Shown: piece by piece, positions 22,649 to 29,957 of the stretch
Layout: each line of letters begins with the position of its first letter
How positions within the stretch are numbered: position 1 is the first letter of the stretch
Source: Rhodoferax sp. UBA4409
Lineage (GTDB): Bacteria > Pseudomonadota > Gammaproteobacteria > Burkholderiales > Burkholderiaceae_C
Assembly: GCA_002390825.1 (NCBI GenBank)
Contig: DGQR01000245.1
Span: forward strand, 1 to 40,967
DNA length: 40,967 bases
Direction: 5' to 3'
The notes under the pieces: generated by a model
Database searches by the model: none
What the model saw: only the letters and a program-made list of their open reading frames with translations
Told to the model about the DNA's origin: nothing
Program-made: the position numbers and the translations under genes

Positions 22649-25477
22649 ATGCCCTACTCCGACATCTCCGCGCTCACGGTGAGTAAGCCCGCTGCTTGGC
22701 TCATGGGTTTGCCCAAGTGGGCCTCCAATGGGGTGTGCGCGTTGAGCTACTTGGTAGTGGCGGTGCTCATGCACCTGCTGTTTGCGCTGCCGCATCCCCT
22801 CCCGGTTGCGGGCTCAGCGGCAGCGGGGGTGGCGGTAGCGGGTGCGCTGATGTGCGGTCGCCAAGTGCTACCCGGCTTGTGGCTCGCTCGCTTTGCCTGG
22901 GACTTGTGCCTGAACGACGGTAGCCCCGATCACCAGGCACTCTGGCTGGCGGCGTTGGGGGCCACTGCGCTGGTGATCCAGACCGAAGTGGCAAGGCTGG
23001 CGGTGCTGGTCCTGCAAATTTTGCCGAGCAAATTGCGTCGTCTACGCAAGAGCATGCAGATTGCCGGCGCCGGCTTGCTGGGTGCCGGTAGCGGCACCAT
23101 GGTGTATCTGCTGGGCCTGGTCTTTCTGCCCGCCGCACCCTCGGTCAGCCACCGGGGCCTGCAGGCGGCGGCCCTGTTGTTACCTGAATGGGCGGGCATT
23201 GCGATTGTGTTGCCCATGATCATTCTTTGGCTCCAGGATGACAGCTGGCGTGAAGCGCGCAAATGGCGCGTGACCTTCTTGGTGGGATTAGCCGCCTGCT
23301 TGACACTGGCGCTCACCGCCCGGGCGCTGTGGACCGATGAGCGTTTGACCCTGGCCCGCCTGCAAGACTCCAACACCACCCTCGCCCAGCGCATCACTAC
23401 CGATTTGCACAGTGTCGAAACCTCAGTAGGCATCTTGCAAAGCCATTTGCGAACCAGCTTGCGGACGCAACCCGACGATTTTGCGGACATGGCAACCGCC
23501 ATCCGCGCTGGCTCCCCCCATGTGCAGGCCCTGAGCTGGAACCCTCTGGTGGCCGATGCAGACCGGGCGCCGTTCGAGGCCCGCCTTCGCAAGGCCTATG
23601 GCCCGGACGCCGGCTTGCGGGATCGCACAGCAGACGGCACTCCGGTGCCCAGCGCACAGGCGGCTTTCTATGTGGCAGTGGAGCACATCGCCCCGCTCGA
23701 GCCCAACCGACCAGCGCTGGGCCTGAATATCCATGCCAACCCGGTGCGCCGCGACGCCATCGACCAGGCGATTGCCACAGGTCGGCCCGCCACAACGGCC
23801 CGGGTCCAGCTCGCCCAAGAGCATGGCAAGTCATGGGGTGCGCTGTACCTGAGCCCACTCTACGACGCGGCACCCGGGGCCGGCACGCGCTTGCCGGTCG
23901 GGTTTGCTGTAGCGGTGTTGCGCATGGAGAGCCTGGTGGGCAGTGTGATTGCCGCACTGCGGTTTAGCCAATTCAGGGTGCCAGATGGCAGCGCAAGCGG
24001 CCCGGAAGTGGTGGCCTACCGCTTTGTGGACCAAACGCCGTCTACCAACGGCCAACTTCTCTTTGAAGACAGCACCGTACTGGCGCCCCCCATCCGCAAC
24101 CCCTTACACACTTGGCCCTTATTGGCGCTGCCGGCACCGGGGCCCAGTGCCGAGGTGCTGTCGTTCAGCGACCGCCAATACCGCTTCGAGGCCCAAGCCA
24201 GTGGCCACTTCTGGCGTCAGCAACTCAGCAAAACCCCATTTTTGGCAATGGCGGTCGGCATCTTGTTCACCTGGCTGACGCTCACAGCCAGCCTGGTGCT
24301 CAGTGGCTCTACCCAGTTGCTCACCCTTGCGGTGGAAAGGCGCACCCGGGAATTGCAGGCCACAGACGCCGCGCTGCAGCACACCAACCTGCGCCTGGAG
24401 CAGCAATCGGTGCAACTGCGATCGGTGCTCGAGGCTACCAATCAAGGCTACATGGGCTTTGATGCCGACGGCCAGTTGGTGCTGGGCAATGACAAAGGGT
24501 TCGAGCTGATCGCCCTGCCCGCGGGCGAGGATCGGCAGAGCTATGTCACGGTGGCACGCCATATCGGGCGCAATTTTCAACTGGCGCAGGCCCAGGCGCT
24601 GTCCGTCACCCAGAGCATGCTCAGTGTGCGCAACCACAAGCAACACCATGTGTACCGGGATCTGGTGCCGGCCCGGCCGGACTTGCCTGCCCGCTACCTG
24701 GACATGCGCATCCATGCGTTTGAAGACCCTCAGCTGAGCACCATCGTGCTGCTGCACGACACCACGCCGGAGGTACAACTCGAACGCTCCAAGTCGCAAT
24801 TCATGTCGTTTGCGGCCCACGAAATTCGCACTCCACTGACCGTGATTCACGGCTACGCAGACCTGCTGGCCACGCGTGAGCAAAGCGCCGCCATGGCGAA
24901 AGAGATGGGCCAGCACATCTTGCGCAAGTCCCAAGGCTTAAACCAATTGCTGCAGCGCATGCTGGACTTGTCAGAGATGGATCTGAACGGCCTCGATGTG
25001 AAGCGCACCCGCAACACCGATCTCGGGGCCCTGTGTGCAACTGCCGCGCGCCTTCTCGACCTGCCCGAGGGGCGTGAGCCGCCGGTGCTGGTCCACCACG
25101 ACCCGATCCCTTGGTGCCGTGTCGACCCGGTCGCGATCACCACGGCAGTCAACGAGTTGCTGCATAACGCCTATGCCTTCAGCCCACAGGGCACGCAAGT
25201 CACCCTGACCGTAGGGCCGCTGAGTGAAGACGCAGACAACCCGGGTGGAGTGCGGATACGCGTGCAAGACCACGGCCAAGGCATGACCCACGAGGTGCAA
25301 CAGCACATCTTCGAGCGCTTTTACCGAGCAGACAGTTCGGGCAAACACCCCGGCTTCGGGCTAGGTTTGAGCACCGCCAAATTGATTGCAGACCTGCACA
25401 AGGCCCGACTCAGCATTGAAAGCACCCCGCATTCAGGCACGGTGGTTTCTATCGAGATCCCCCAGGGGGACATTTAG
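22649..25477 (+). CDS. Orphan hybrid-sensor-like histidine kinase (MASE1, CHASE, PAS, HisKA, HATPase)
   Basis: 942-residue membrane sensor kinase. A MASE1-like multi-span N-terminus (about 20-225) precedes a periplasmic CHASE-like domain (about 240-450; VQALSWNPLVADADRAPFE is characteristic), then a further membrane segment (about 530-555), coiled coil and a PAS-like region (about 590-700). The kinase core has phospho-acceptor His724 in SFAAHEIRTPLTVIHG, N-box VNELLHNAYAFSPQG, G1 RVQDHGQGM, F-box IFERFYRADS and G2 GFGLGLSTAKLIADL. No receiver domain or response-regulator gene is next to it, so the partner lies elsewhere. The start has no Shine-Dalgarno sequence. Confidence 0.9.
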   Translation: MPYSDISALTVSKPAAWLMGLPKWASNGVCALSYLVVAVLMHLLFALPHPLPVAGSAAAGVAVAGALMCGRQVLPGLWLARFAWDLCLNDGSPDHQALWLAALGATALVIQTEVARLAVLVLQILPSKLRRLRKSMQIAGAGLLGAGSGTMVYLLGLVFLPAAPSVSHRGLQAAALLLPEWAGIAIVLPMIILWLQDDSWREARKWRVTFLVGLAACLTLALTARALWTDERLTLARLQDSNTTLAQRITTDLHSVETSVGILQSHLRTSLRTQPDDFADMATAIRAGSPHVQALSWNPLVADADRAPFEARLRKAYGPDAGLRDRTADGTPVPSAQAAFYVAVEHIAPLEPNRPALGLNIHANPVRRDAIDQAIATGRPATTARVQLAQEHGKSWGALYLSPLYDAAPGAGTRLPVGFAVAVLRMESLVGSVIAALRFSQFRVPDGSASGPEVVAYRFVDQTPSTNGQLLFEDSTVLAPPIRNPLHTWPLLALPAPGPSAEVLSFSDRQYRFEAQASGHFWRQQLSKTPFLAMAVGILFTWLTLTASLVLSGSTQLLTLAVERRTRELQATDAALQHTNLRLEQQSVQLRSVLEATNQGYMGFDADGQLVLGNDKGFELIALPAGEDRQSYVTVARHIGRNFQLAQAQALSVTQSMLSVRNHKQHHVYRDLVPARPDLPARYLDMRIHAFEDPQLSTIVLLHDTTPEVQLERSKSQFMSFAAHEIRTPLTVIHGYADLLATREQSAAMAKEMGQHILRKSQGLNQLLQRMLDLSEMDLNGLDVKRTRNTDLGALCATAARLLDLPEGREPPVLVHHDPIPWCRVDPVAITTAVNELLHNAYAFSPQGTQVTLTVGPLSEDADNPGGVRIRVQDHGQGMTHEVQQHIFERFYRADSSGKHPGFGLGLSTAKLIADLHKARLSIESTPHSGTVVSIEIPQGDI

Positions 25478-25489
25478 GGAAAATCGGGT

Positions 25490-25535
25490 TCTAGCGCCCG
25501 TTTGATCTGCGCAATACGCTATATTTTTTATAGCA
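25490..25535 (+). repeat. 46-base dispersed intergenic element, copy 2
   Basis: Begins with the same TCTAGCGCCCGTT as copy 1 and ends with the same TTTATAGCA, 13 bases after the kinase stop and in its sense direction. In this copy the end can fold as gctata/tatagc around a T-rich loop. It lies between convergent genes and could act as a 3' end. Confidence 0.75.
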
Positions 25536-25591
25536 AACGGCTGTCGGCATGGACGCTTACGCGGCGGGCGTGTCGGCGTAGAATCCGCCCA

Positions 25592-26278
25592 TCAGGCGGC
25601 CACCGCCTCAGGAACAACCCTGCCGGCTTCGATCAAAATCCGCCGGTCGCAGCGGGCTGCAATGCTGCGGTCGTGCGTCACCAATACCAGTGTGGTGCCC
25701 TGTTCGCGGTTGAGGTCGAACATCAACTCCATGATTTTTTCGCCGGTGGCGAAATCCAGACTGCCGGTGGGCTCATCAGCCAGCAAGACTGCGGGCTTCA
25801 CCACAAACGCACGGGCCAGTGCCACCCGCTGCTGTTCGCCGCCGGACAGCACCTTGGGGTAGGAGTTCAAGCGCTGCGACAGGCCTACGCGGGAGAGCAT
25901 TTCGGTTGCTGCAGATCGGGCGTCTTTACGGCCATCGAGCTCTAAGGGCAGCATCACGTTCTCCAGCGCGGTGAGGTTGCCCAGCAGCTGAAAGCTCTGA
26001 AACACAAAACCCACCTGGCGGGCGCGCAGTGCGGCACGGGCGTCTTCATCCAGCGCAAAAATGTCTTGCCCGGCGACCCGCACGGTGCCGCCGGTCGGTG
26101 TATCCAAGCCCGCAATGATGGAGAGCAAGGTGCTCTTGCCGGAACCCGATGCCCCCACAATGGCTGCGGTCTCACGGGTATTGAGTGCAAAATCGATGTC
26201 ACGCAGGATCTCCAGCGTGCCGGTGGAATCAGTCACCGCCTTGAAAACATGCTCAACCGAAATAATGGAATCACTCAT
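25592..26278 (-). CDS. ybbA: ABC transporter ATPase YbbA (LolD/MacB class)
   Basis: 228-residue ATPase with Walker A GASGSGKST (about 42-50), Q-loop VFQSFQLLGNLTALENV, signature LSGGEQQRVALARA, Walker B AVLLADEPTGSLD and H-loop LVLVTHDRSI. This class drives FtsX-like permeases for lipoprotein or lipid extraction. The ATG at 26278 overlaps the ATG of the divergent tesA gene in a CATG. The ybbA-tesA divergent arrangement is known from other proteobacteria, but the usual permease ybbP does not follow here: the next gene is the convergent histidine kinase. Confidence 0.93.
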   Translation of the reverse strand: MSDSIISVEHVFKAVTDSTGTLEILRDIDFALNTRETAAIVGASGSGKSTLLSIIAGLDTPTGGTVRVAGQDIFALDEDARAALRARQVGFVFQSFQLLGNLTALENVMLPLELDGRKDARSAATEMLSRVGLSQRLNSYPKVLSGGEQQRVALARAFVVKPAVLLADEPTGSLDFATGEKIMELMFDLNREQGTTLVLVTHDRSIAARCDRRILIEAGRVVPEAVAA

Positions 26279-26942
26279 GGGGCTCTCTCTAGTTCGTAGA
26301 CACTGTATCGCGGTACTCATTCTGGCCTCTTTTGCAGGGCTAAACCCGGCGATGGCAAAGGATGCGGCACCCCGGGCAGCCAACGGCGCCAAGATCCTGA
26401 TTGTGGGTGACTCCTTGAGTGCCGAATATGGCCTCAAACGCGGCACCGGCTGGGTGGCACTCCTGGAGCAGCGCTTGGGTCAGGAAAAGCTGGCCGCGAC
26501 CGTGGTGAACGCCAGCATCAGCGGCGACACCACCTCCGGAGGGCGCTCGCGCCTGCCCGCGCTGTTGGCCCAGCACAGGCCCACCGTGGTGGTTATCGAG
26601 TTAGGGGGGAACGACGCATTACGCGGCCTGCCCCTCACTATGACCCAGGACAACCTGACCGCAATGACACGCGCAGCCCAACAAGCTGGCGCCAAAGTTT
26701 TATTGGCAGGGATGCAGGTGCCGCCCAACTACGGGCAGGACTACACCCAACGATTCAGCGAGACCTTTGCCACGGTTGCCAAGAGCACGAAGGCGGCCTT
26801 GGTGCCGTTTTTACTCAAAGGCGTGGCCGATGGACCCAACGCTGCGGCCATGTTTCAAGCGGACCGGATTCACCCGCGGGAAGAAGCCCACCCCACGATT
26901 CTGAACACCATGTGGCCGGCAATAAAAAACCTCCTCAAATGA
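26277..26942 (+). CDS. tesA: Arylesterase / thioesterase I TesA, periplasmic GDSL hydrolase
   Basis: 221-residue SGNH hydrolase: lysophospholipase, arylesterase and acyl-CoA thioesterase in the E. coli relative, located in the periplasm. The signal peptide (RRHCIAVLILASFAG, cleavage after AMA at 27) is followed by block I IVGDSLSAEYGL with catalytic Ser46, block II Gly in SISGDTTSGG, block III GGNDALRG and block V DRIHP carrying Asp and His. The ATG at 26277 is preferred, with GGA about eight bases upstream; an ATG at 26265 would add four residues. Its stop lies in the loop of the terminator serving the opposite-strand gene. Confidence 0.92.
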   Translation: MGLSLVRRHCIAVLILASFAGLNPAMAKDAAPRAANGAKILIVGDSLSAEYGLKRGTGWVALLEQRLGQEKLAATVVNASISGDTTSGGRSRLPALLAQHRPTVVVIELGGNDALRGLPLTMTQDNLTAMTRAAQQAGAKVLLAGMQVPPNYGQDYTQRFSETFATVAKSTKAALVPFLLKGVADGPNAAAMFQADRIHPREEAHPTILNTMWPAIKNLLK

Positions 26943-26960
26943 CGTGCACTTGGGGAGGTT
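26924..26960 (-). terminator. Intrinsic terminator of the 62-residue protein gene
   Basis: Eleven-pair stem (aacctcctcaa/ttggggaggtt with one G-U) at 26928-26938 and 26950-26960. On the minus strand it is followed by six T residues, so it ends the gene at 26991. The stem covers the last codons and the stop of tesA on the other strand. Confidence 0.75.
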
Positions 26961-26990
26961 GTCCGGGATCGGGCGGCCATGCCGCCAAAC

Positions 26991-27179
26991 TCAAGCCGCT
27001 GGAGTTTCGTCGCTAGGAGCGGCACCATCGGCAGCGGCCAATTCAGCCGCCTCGTTGGGCGTTAACTCAGGCTCGTCACCTGTCTTGCGCTCGGCTTTTT
27101 GCTTGAGCTTTTCCTCTTTTTTCTTCTTTTTAGCCAGTTCTTTCTGACGTTTTTCGTATCCGTAGTTGGGTGTTGCCAA
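26991..27179 (-). CDS. Small Lys-rich conserved protein, TTG start
   Basis: 62 residues with an N-terminal ATPNYGYEKRQKELAKKKK stretch, very basic, followed by an acidic, Ala/Glu/Pro-rich tail from about residue 34. I remember the sequence type from other betaproteobacteria, where it is annotated as hypothetical. The conserved beginning fits only a TTG start codon here (27177-27179), with a weak purine-rich GAAAG upstream. A good terminator follows. No membrane segment or signal. Such charge-segregated short proteins often bind RNA or ribosomes, but this is a guess. Confidence 0.72.
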   Translation of the reverse strand: MATPNYGYEKRQKELAKKKKKEEKLKQKAERKTGDEPELTPNEAAELAAADGAAPSDETPAA

Positions 27180-27225
27180 AGTGTGCTTTCGTTAATTGGA
27201 GCCACTTTACCACCTCGGCCTGCGC

Positions 27226-28074
27226 TCACGCAGGCGGGCCGCTGTTTTCGAGGCTATCACTCGGGCTTTCCTGCCCCGGCCACTGCACCGACGCCCGATA
27301 GGCATGCCATGTTGCGTGGCCCAACAAGGGCCCCACGACCAACAAGCCCGCATGCCACGGAACCATCAGCGCCCCCACCAACAAACCGCTGAGCAAGGCC
27401 CCCCACCACAGCATGACGCCCAGGTTGCACAGAAACACCTCGATGCTTGTGATCGCAGCAAACACCGCATCGGTGTCGCGGTCAAGGATCATGGGAATAG
27501 ACACAACGCTCAAGGCAAACACCAGCAAGGCGAACCCGCCACCGACCACACCATAAGCCAGCACGAACTCGAGATTGTCCGGGTTGAACACGGCTTGGAC
27601 TACGCCTGTCGTCGATGGCATGCCGGTGTTGAAAAACACGGCAAACACCACCAAAGAGGCTCGCCCCCACAGCAGCTCCAGCACAATCAACACAAGAACC
27701 AGCATCGCCATACTGCCCAGATGCTGGTCCCAGCAGGTGATGGAGCCGCCCAATGAGGCGGGTGTACCCGCCTCCCGCCGGCGACTCACTTCATACAAGC
27801 CCATGGCGAGAAAGGGGCCGACCAACAGGCAGCCCGAAGCGATCGTCATGGTGTATTCGGGGCTGCTGCGGAACACGGCGCCCAGCACCAAGGCCATGGT
27901 GGTGAATGCGACGCCATAAAACAAGGCGATTCCGGGATGGGCCTGCATGTCCTGCAGACCGCGCAGCAACCACTGCAAAGGTGCGCTCCATGCCAGGGTC
28001 GCCACAGACTTGCGGGGTGCTTCTGACGGTGGGGGAATGTAGGGTGCCGGTTCGGCATCAAGCGGCGAGGTCAT
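27226..28074 (-). CDS. DUF2189 integral membrane protein
   Basis: 282-residue polytopic inner-membrane protein of the DUF2189 family. A proline-rich cytoplasmic N-terminus (about 1-30) is followed by about six membrane segments, including GIALFYGVAFTTMALVLGAV, LLVGPFLAMGLYEVSRRREAG (a recognisable family block), GSMAMLVLVLIVLELLWG and a C-terminal HAGLLVVGPLLGHATWHAYR. The function of the family is unknown. It reads toward the small Lys-rich gene with a 46-base gap. A seven-base-pair hairpin overlaps its stop at 27218-27235 but lacks a T-tract. Confidence 0.86.
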   Translation of the reverse strand: MTSPLDAEPAPYIPPPSEAPRKSVATLAWSAPLQWLLRGLQDMQAHPGIALFYGVAFTTMALVLGAVFRSSPEYTMTIASGCLLVGPFLAMGLYEVSRRREAGTPASLGGSITCWDQHLGSMAMLVLVLIVLELLWGRASLVVFAVFFNTGMPSTTGVVQAVFNPDNLEFVLAYGVVGGGFALLVFALSVVSIPMILDRDTDAVFAAITSIEVFLCNLGVMLWWGALLSGLLVGALMVPWHAGLLVVGPLLGHATWHAYRASVQWPGQESPSDSLENSGPPA

Positions 28075-28126
28075 GGGAGCAGCGTACGCCCTCCTCCATG
28101 CCTTGCCTACTCAGGAAAACACGCAG

Positions 28127-29332
28127 TCAGCGCAATACCTCGAGCGCCTGTGCAATGTCGGCTTGCAGATCAGCCACGTCTTCCAGACCAACCGAAAAGC
28201 GAACCAGCGTGCCGCGCAGCAGATGCTCGGGCCAACCGGAGCGCATGGTTTCCAGCTCATAGGGCACTACTAAACTGATAGGCCCGCCCCAGCTGTAACC
28301 AAGCTTGAACAAGCGCAGCGCATCGCAGAAGGCATCTACCTCGGCTTGGGTGAAGCGTGGATCCAGCATGACACTGAACAGGCCTGCGGCGGTGCCGACC
28401 TCGCCTCCGGTCAGCGCCTTCCAATGGCTATGACCGGGCGACTCCGGCAAGGCCGGATGCAGGACTTGTACAAACTCGGCTTGGGTCTGTGCCCAGGCCG
28501 CCAGCGAGCGCGTAGCGGCATCGTGGGCTTTGTACCGCAGGTCGATGGTCGGCAATGAGCGGAGCACCATCTCCACGTCATTCATGCCCACACCGATTCC
28601 AAAGCGCATATGGGTGAGCTTGAGCTTGAGGTGCAGCCCCGGATTGCGGGTGATCACACTGCCCATGAGGACATCGCCACCCCCACTGGGGTATTTGGTG
28701 AGGGCATGGGCCGAGATATCGACGCTGACCCGCTCCGCCGCACCCGGCACCAAGTCAAACGGGCAGAACGCCAAGCCAGCGCCCCAAGTATTGTCGAGCG
28801 CAGTGCTCACCCGGCGCCGCTGGCAGATGCGCACCATTTCCACCAAATGAGGAAACTCGAGGCTGACCGACCCAGCCGCCTCCAACCACACCAGCTTGGT
28901 CCGGCTGGAGATTTGGGCCTCCAAGTCTTCCGGATCCATCGGGTTGTAGTACTGGTGGGTGATTCCCCAACCTTGGAGCTCACCCTCTACGATGGCCTTG
29001 TTGGGGCCATACGCATTGTCCGGAACCAACACCTCGTCGCCGCTTTTGAGCAGCGACATGGCCACCAAACCCAGCGCCGCCAGGCCACTAGGAACCAACA
29101 GGCATTCGTCGCCCCCCTCCAGGGTGGCGAGGCGCTCCTCCAGCGCATAGCTGGTGGGCGTGCCATGCAGCCCGTAGGTATACGCAGACTTGTCTTTCCA
29201 TTCGCGACTGCGCATGGCAGCCACGCTCGGGAAGAAAACCGTAGAGGCCTTGAACACGCCCGGTTGGGGCGCCTCAAAACCAGCCGGCGGCTGGTAAGGA
29301 TGGTGAATGAGGTGAGTAATCCGGTCGGTCAT
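28127..29332 (-). CDS. metC: Cystathionine beta-lyase / trans-sulfuration PLP enzyme
   Basis: 401-residue Cys/Met metabolism PLP enzyme, most like MetC, which turns cystathionine into homocysteine, pyruvate and ammonia. Visible are the substrate/cofactor tyrosine region AYTYGLHGTPTSYALEERL, the PLP-stacking stretch PDNAYGPNK, the Asp in TALDNTWGAGL, and the Schiff-base lysine in HALTKYPSGGGDVLMGSV. The C-terminal domain carries SWGGPISLV. It begins 27 bases after the phosphoribosyltransferase stop on the same strand. Other gamma-family lyases share these motifs, so the exact reaction is likely rather than certain. Confidence 0.9.
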   Translation of the reverse strand: MTDRITHLIHHPYQPPAGFEAPQPGVFKASTVFFPSVAAMRSREWKDKSAYTYGLHGTPTSYALEERLATLEGGDECLLVPSGLAALGLVAMSLLKSGDEVLVPDNAYGPNKAIVEGELQGWGITHQYYNPMDPEDLEAQISSRTKLVWLEAAGSVSLEFPHLVEMVRICQRRRVSTALDNTWGAGLAFCPFDLVPGAAERVSVDISAHALTKYPSGGGDVLMGSVITRNPGLHLKLKLTHMRFGIGVGMNDVEMVLRSLPTIDLRYKAHDAATRSLAAWAQTQAEFVQVLHPALPESPGHSHWKALTGGEVGTAAGLFSVMLDPRFTQAEVDAFCDALRLFKLGYSWGGPISLVVPYELETMRSGWPEHLLRGTLVRFSVGLEDVADLQADIAQALEVLR

Positions 29333-29359
29333 GCAACTACGCCAGCAACGAACAATGCG

Positions 29360-29884
29360 TCAAACGCTCCACTTTTGAATCAGCTGCTGTGGACGCAAAG
29401 AGTCATAGCTCTCAAACGGCTGGTGAATCCAAGGGTTGGTCGGCAGGAACTCGACCGAGTAGTCGGGTGTGAACACGCTAACGGCCTTGGTCCAAATTAC
29501 CGCGCTGCGCAGCTCGGTGATCGGGGCGTAGTTGTTACGCAGCTGGTTGATCACCGCATTCAGGGTGTGACCGGAGTCAGCCAGGTCATCCACCAACAAC
29601 ACCCGGCCTGCAATCTCACCCTTGGGCGTGGTGATGTAGCGGGCGATATCAAGGTTGCCTTGCTGGGTACCGGCTTCGGCGCGGTAAGAGCTAGTCGACA
29701 TGATGGCCAAAGGCTTGTCAAACACCCGGGAAAGAATGTCACCGGGACGCATACCACCGCGGGCCAGACACAAAATGGTGTCGAACTCCCAGCCGGACTG
29801 GAAAACCTTGATAGCCAGCTTTTCGATGAGGTTGTGGTACTCGTCGTAGCTTACATAGAGGTGTTTACCGTCTTCAGTCAACAT
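29360..29884 (-). CDS. Phosphoribosyltransferase
   Basis: 174-residue type I phosphoribosyltransferase. The PRPP-binding loop is VLLVDDLADSGHTL (about 95-108), preceded by the flexible-loop region and the N-terminal LCLARGGMRPGDILS (about 40-54). The pattern resembles the xanthine/hypoxanthine-guanine salvage enzymes, and it lies just after purA, which fits purine salvage. The ATG at 29884 is preferred to a TTG one codon upstream because AGGAG lies seven bases before it; that Shine-Dalgarno sequence is at the end of copy 3 of the 46-base element. Confidence 0.9.
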   Translation of the reverse strand: MLTEDGKHLYVSYDEYHNLIEKLAIKVFQSGWEFDTILCLARGGMRPGDILSRVFDKPLAIMSTSSYRAEAGTQQGNLDIARYITTPKGEIAGRVLLVDDLADSGHTLNAVINQLRNNYAPITELRSAVIWTKAVSVFTPDYSVEFLPTNPWIHQPFESYDSLRPQQLIQKWSV

Positions 29885-29889
29885 CAAAT

Positions 29890-29935
29890 TGCTCCTAAAA
29901 GGATAGCTGCTTGCGCAGTATTTACGTGGGCTAGA
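29890..29935 (-). repeat. 46-base dispersed intergenic element, copy 3
   Basis: On the minus strand it begins TCTAGCCCACGT and ends TTTTAGGAGCA, 22 bases after the purA stop. It matches copy 1 at 31 of 46 positions and copy 4 at 32 of 46. Its terminal AGGAG is the ribosome-binding site of the phosphoribosyltransferase gene. Confidence 0.75.
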
Positions 29936-29957
29936 GGCATAAAACGCATAAAACAGC

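Noticed and set aside
27218..27235. Seven-pair GC hairpin over the DUF2189 stop considered as a terminator
   Set aside because: No T-tract follows on the minus strand, so it does not meet the criteria for an intrinsic terminator.
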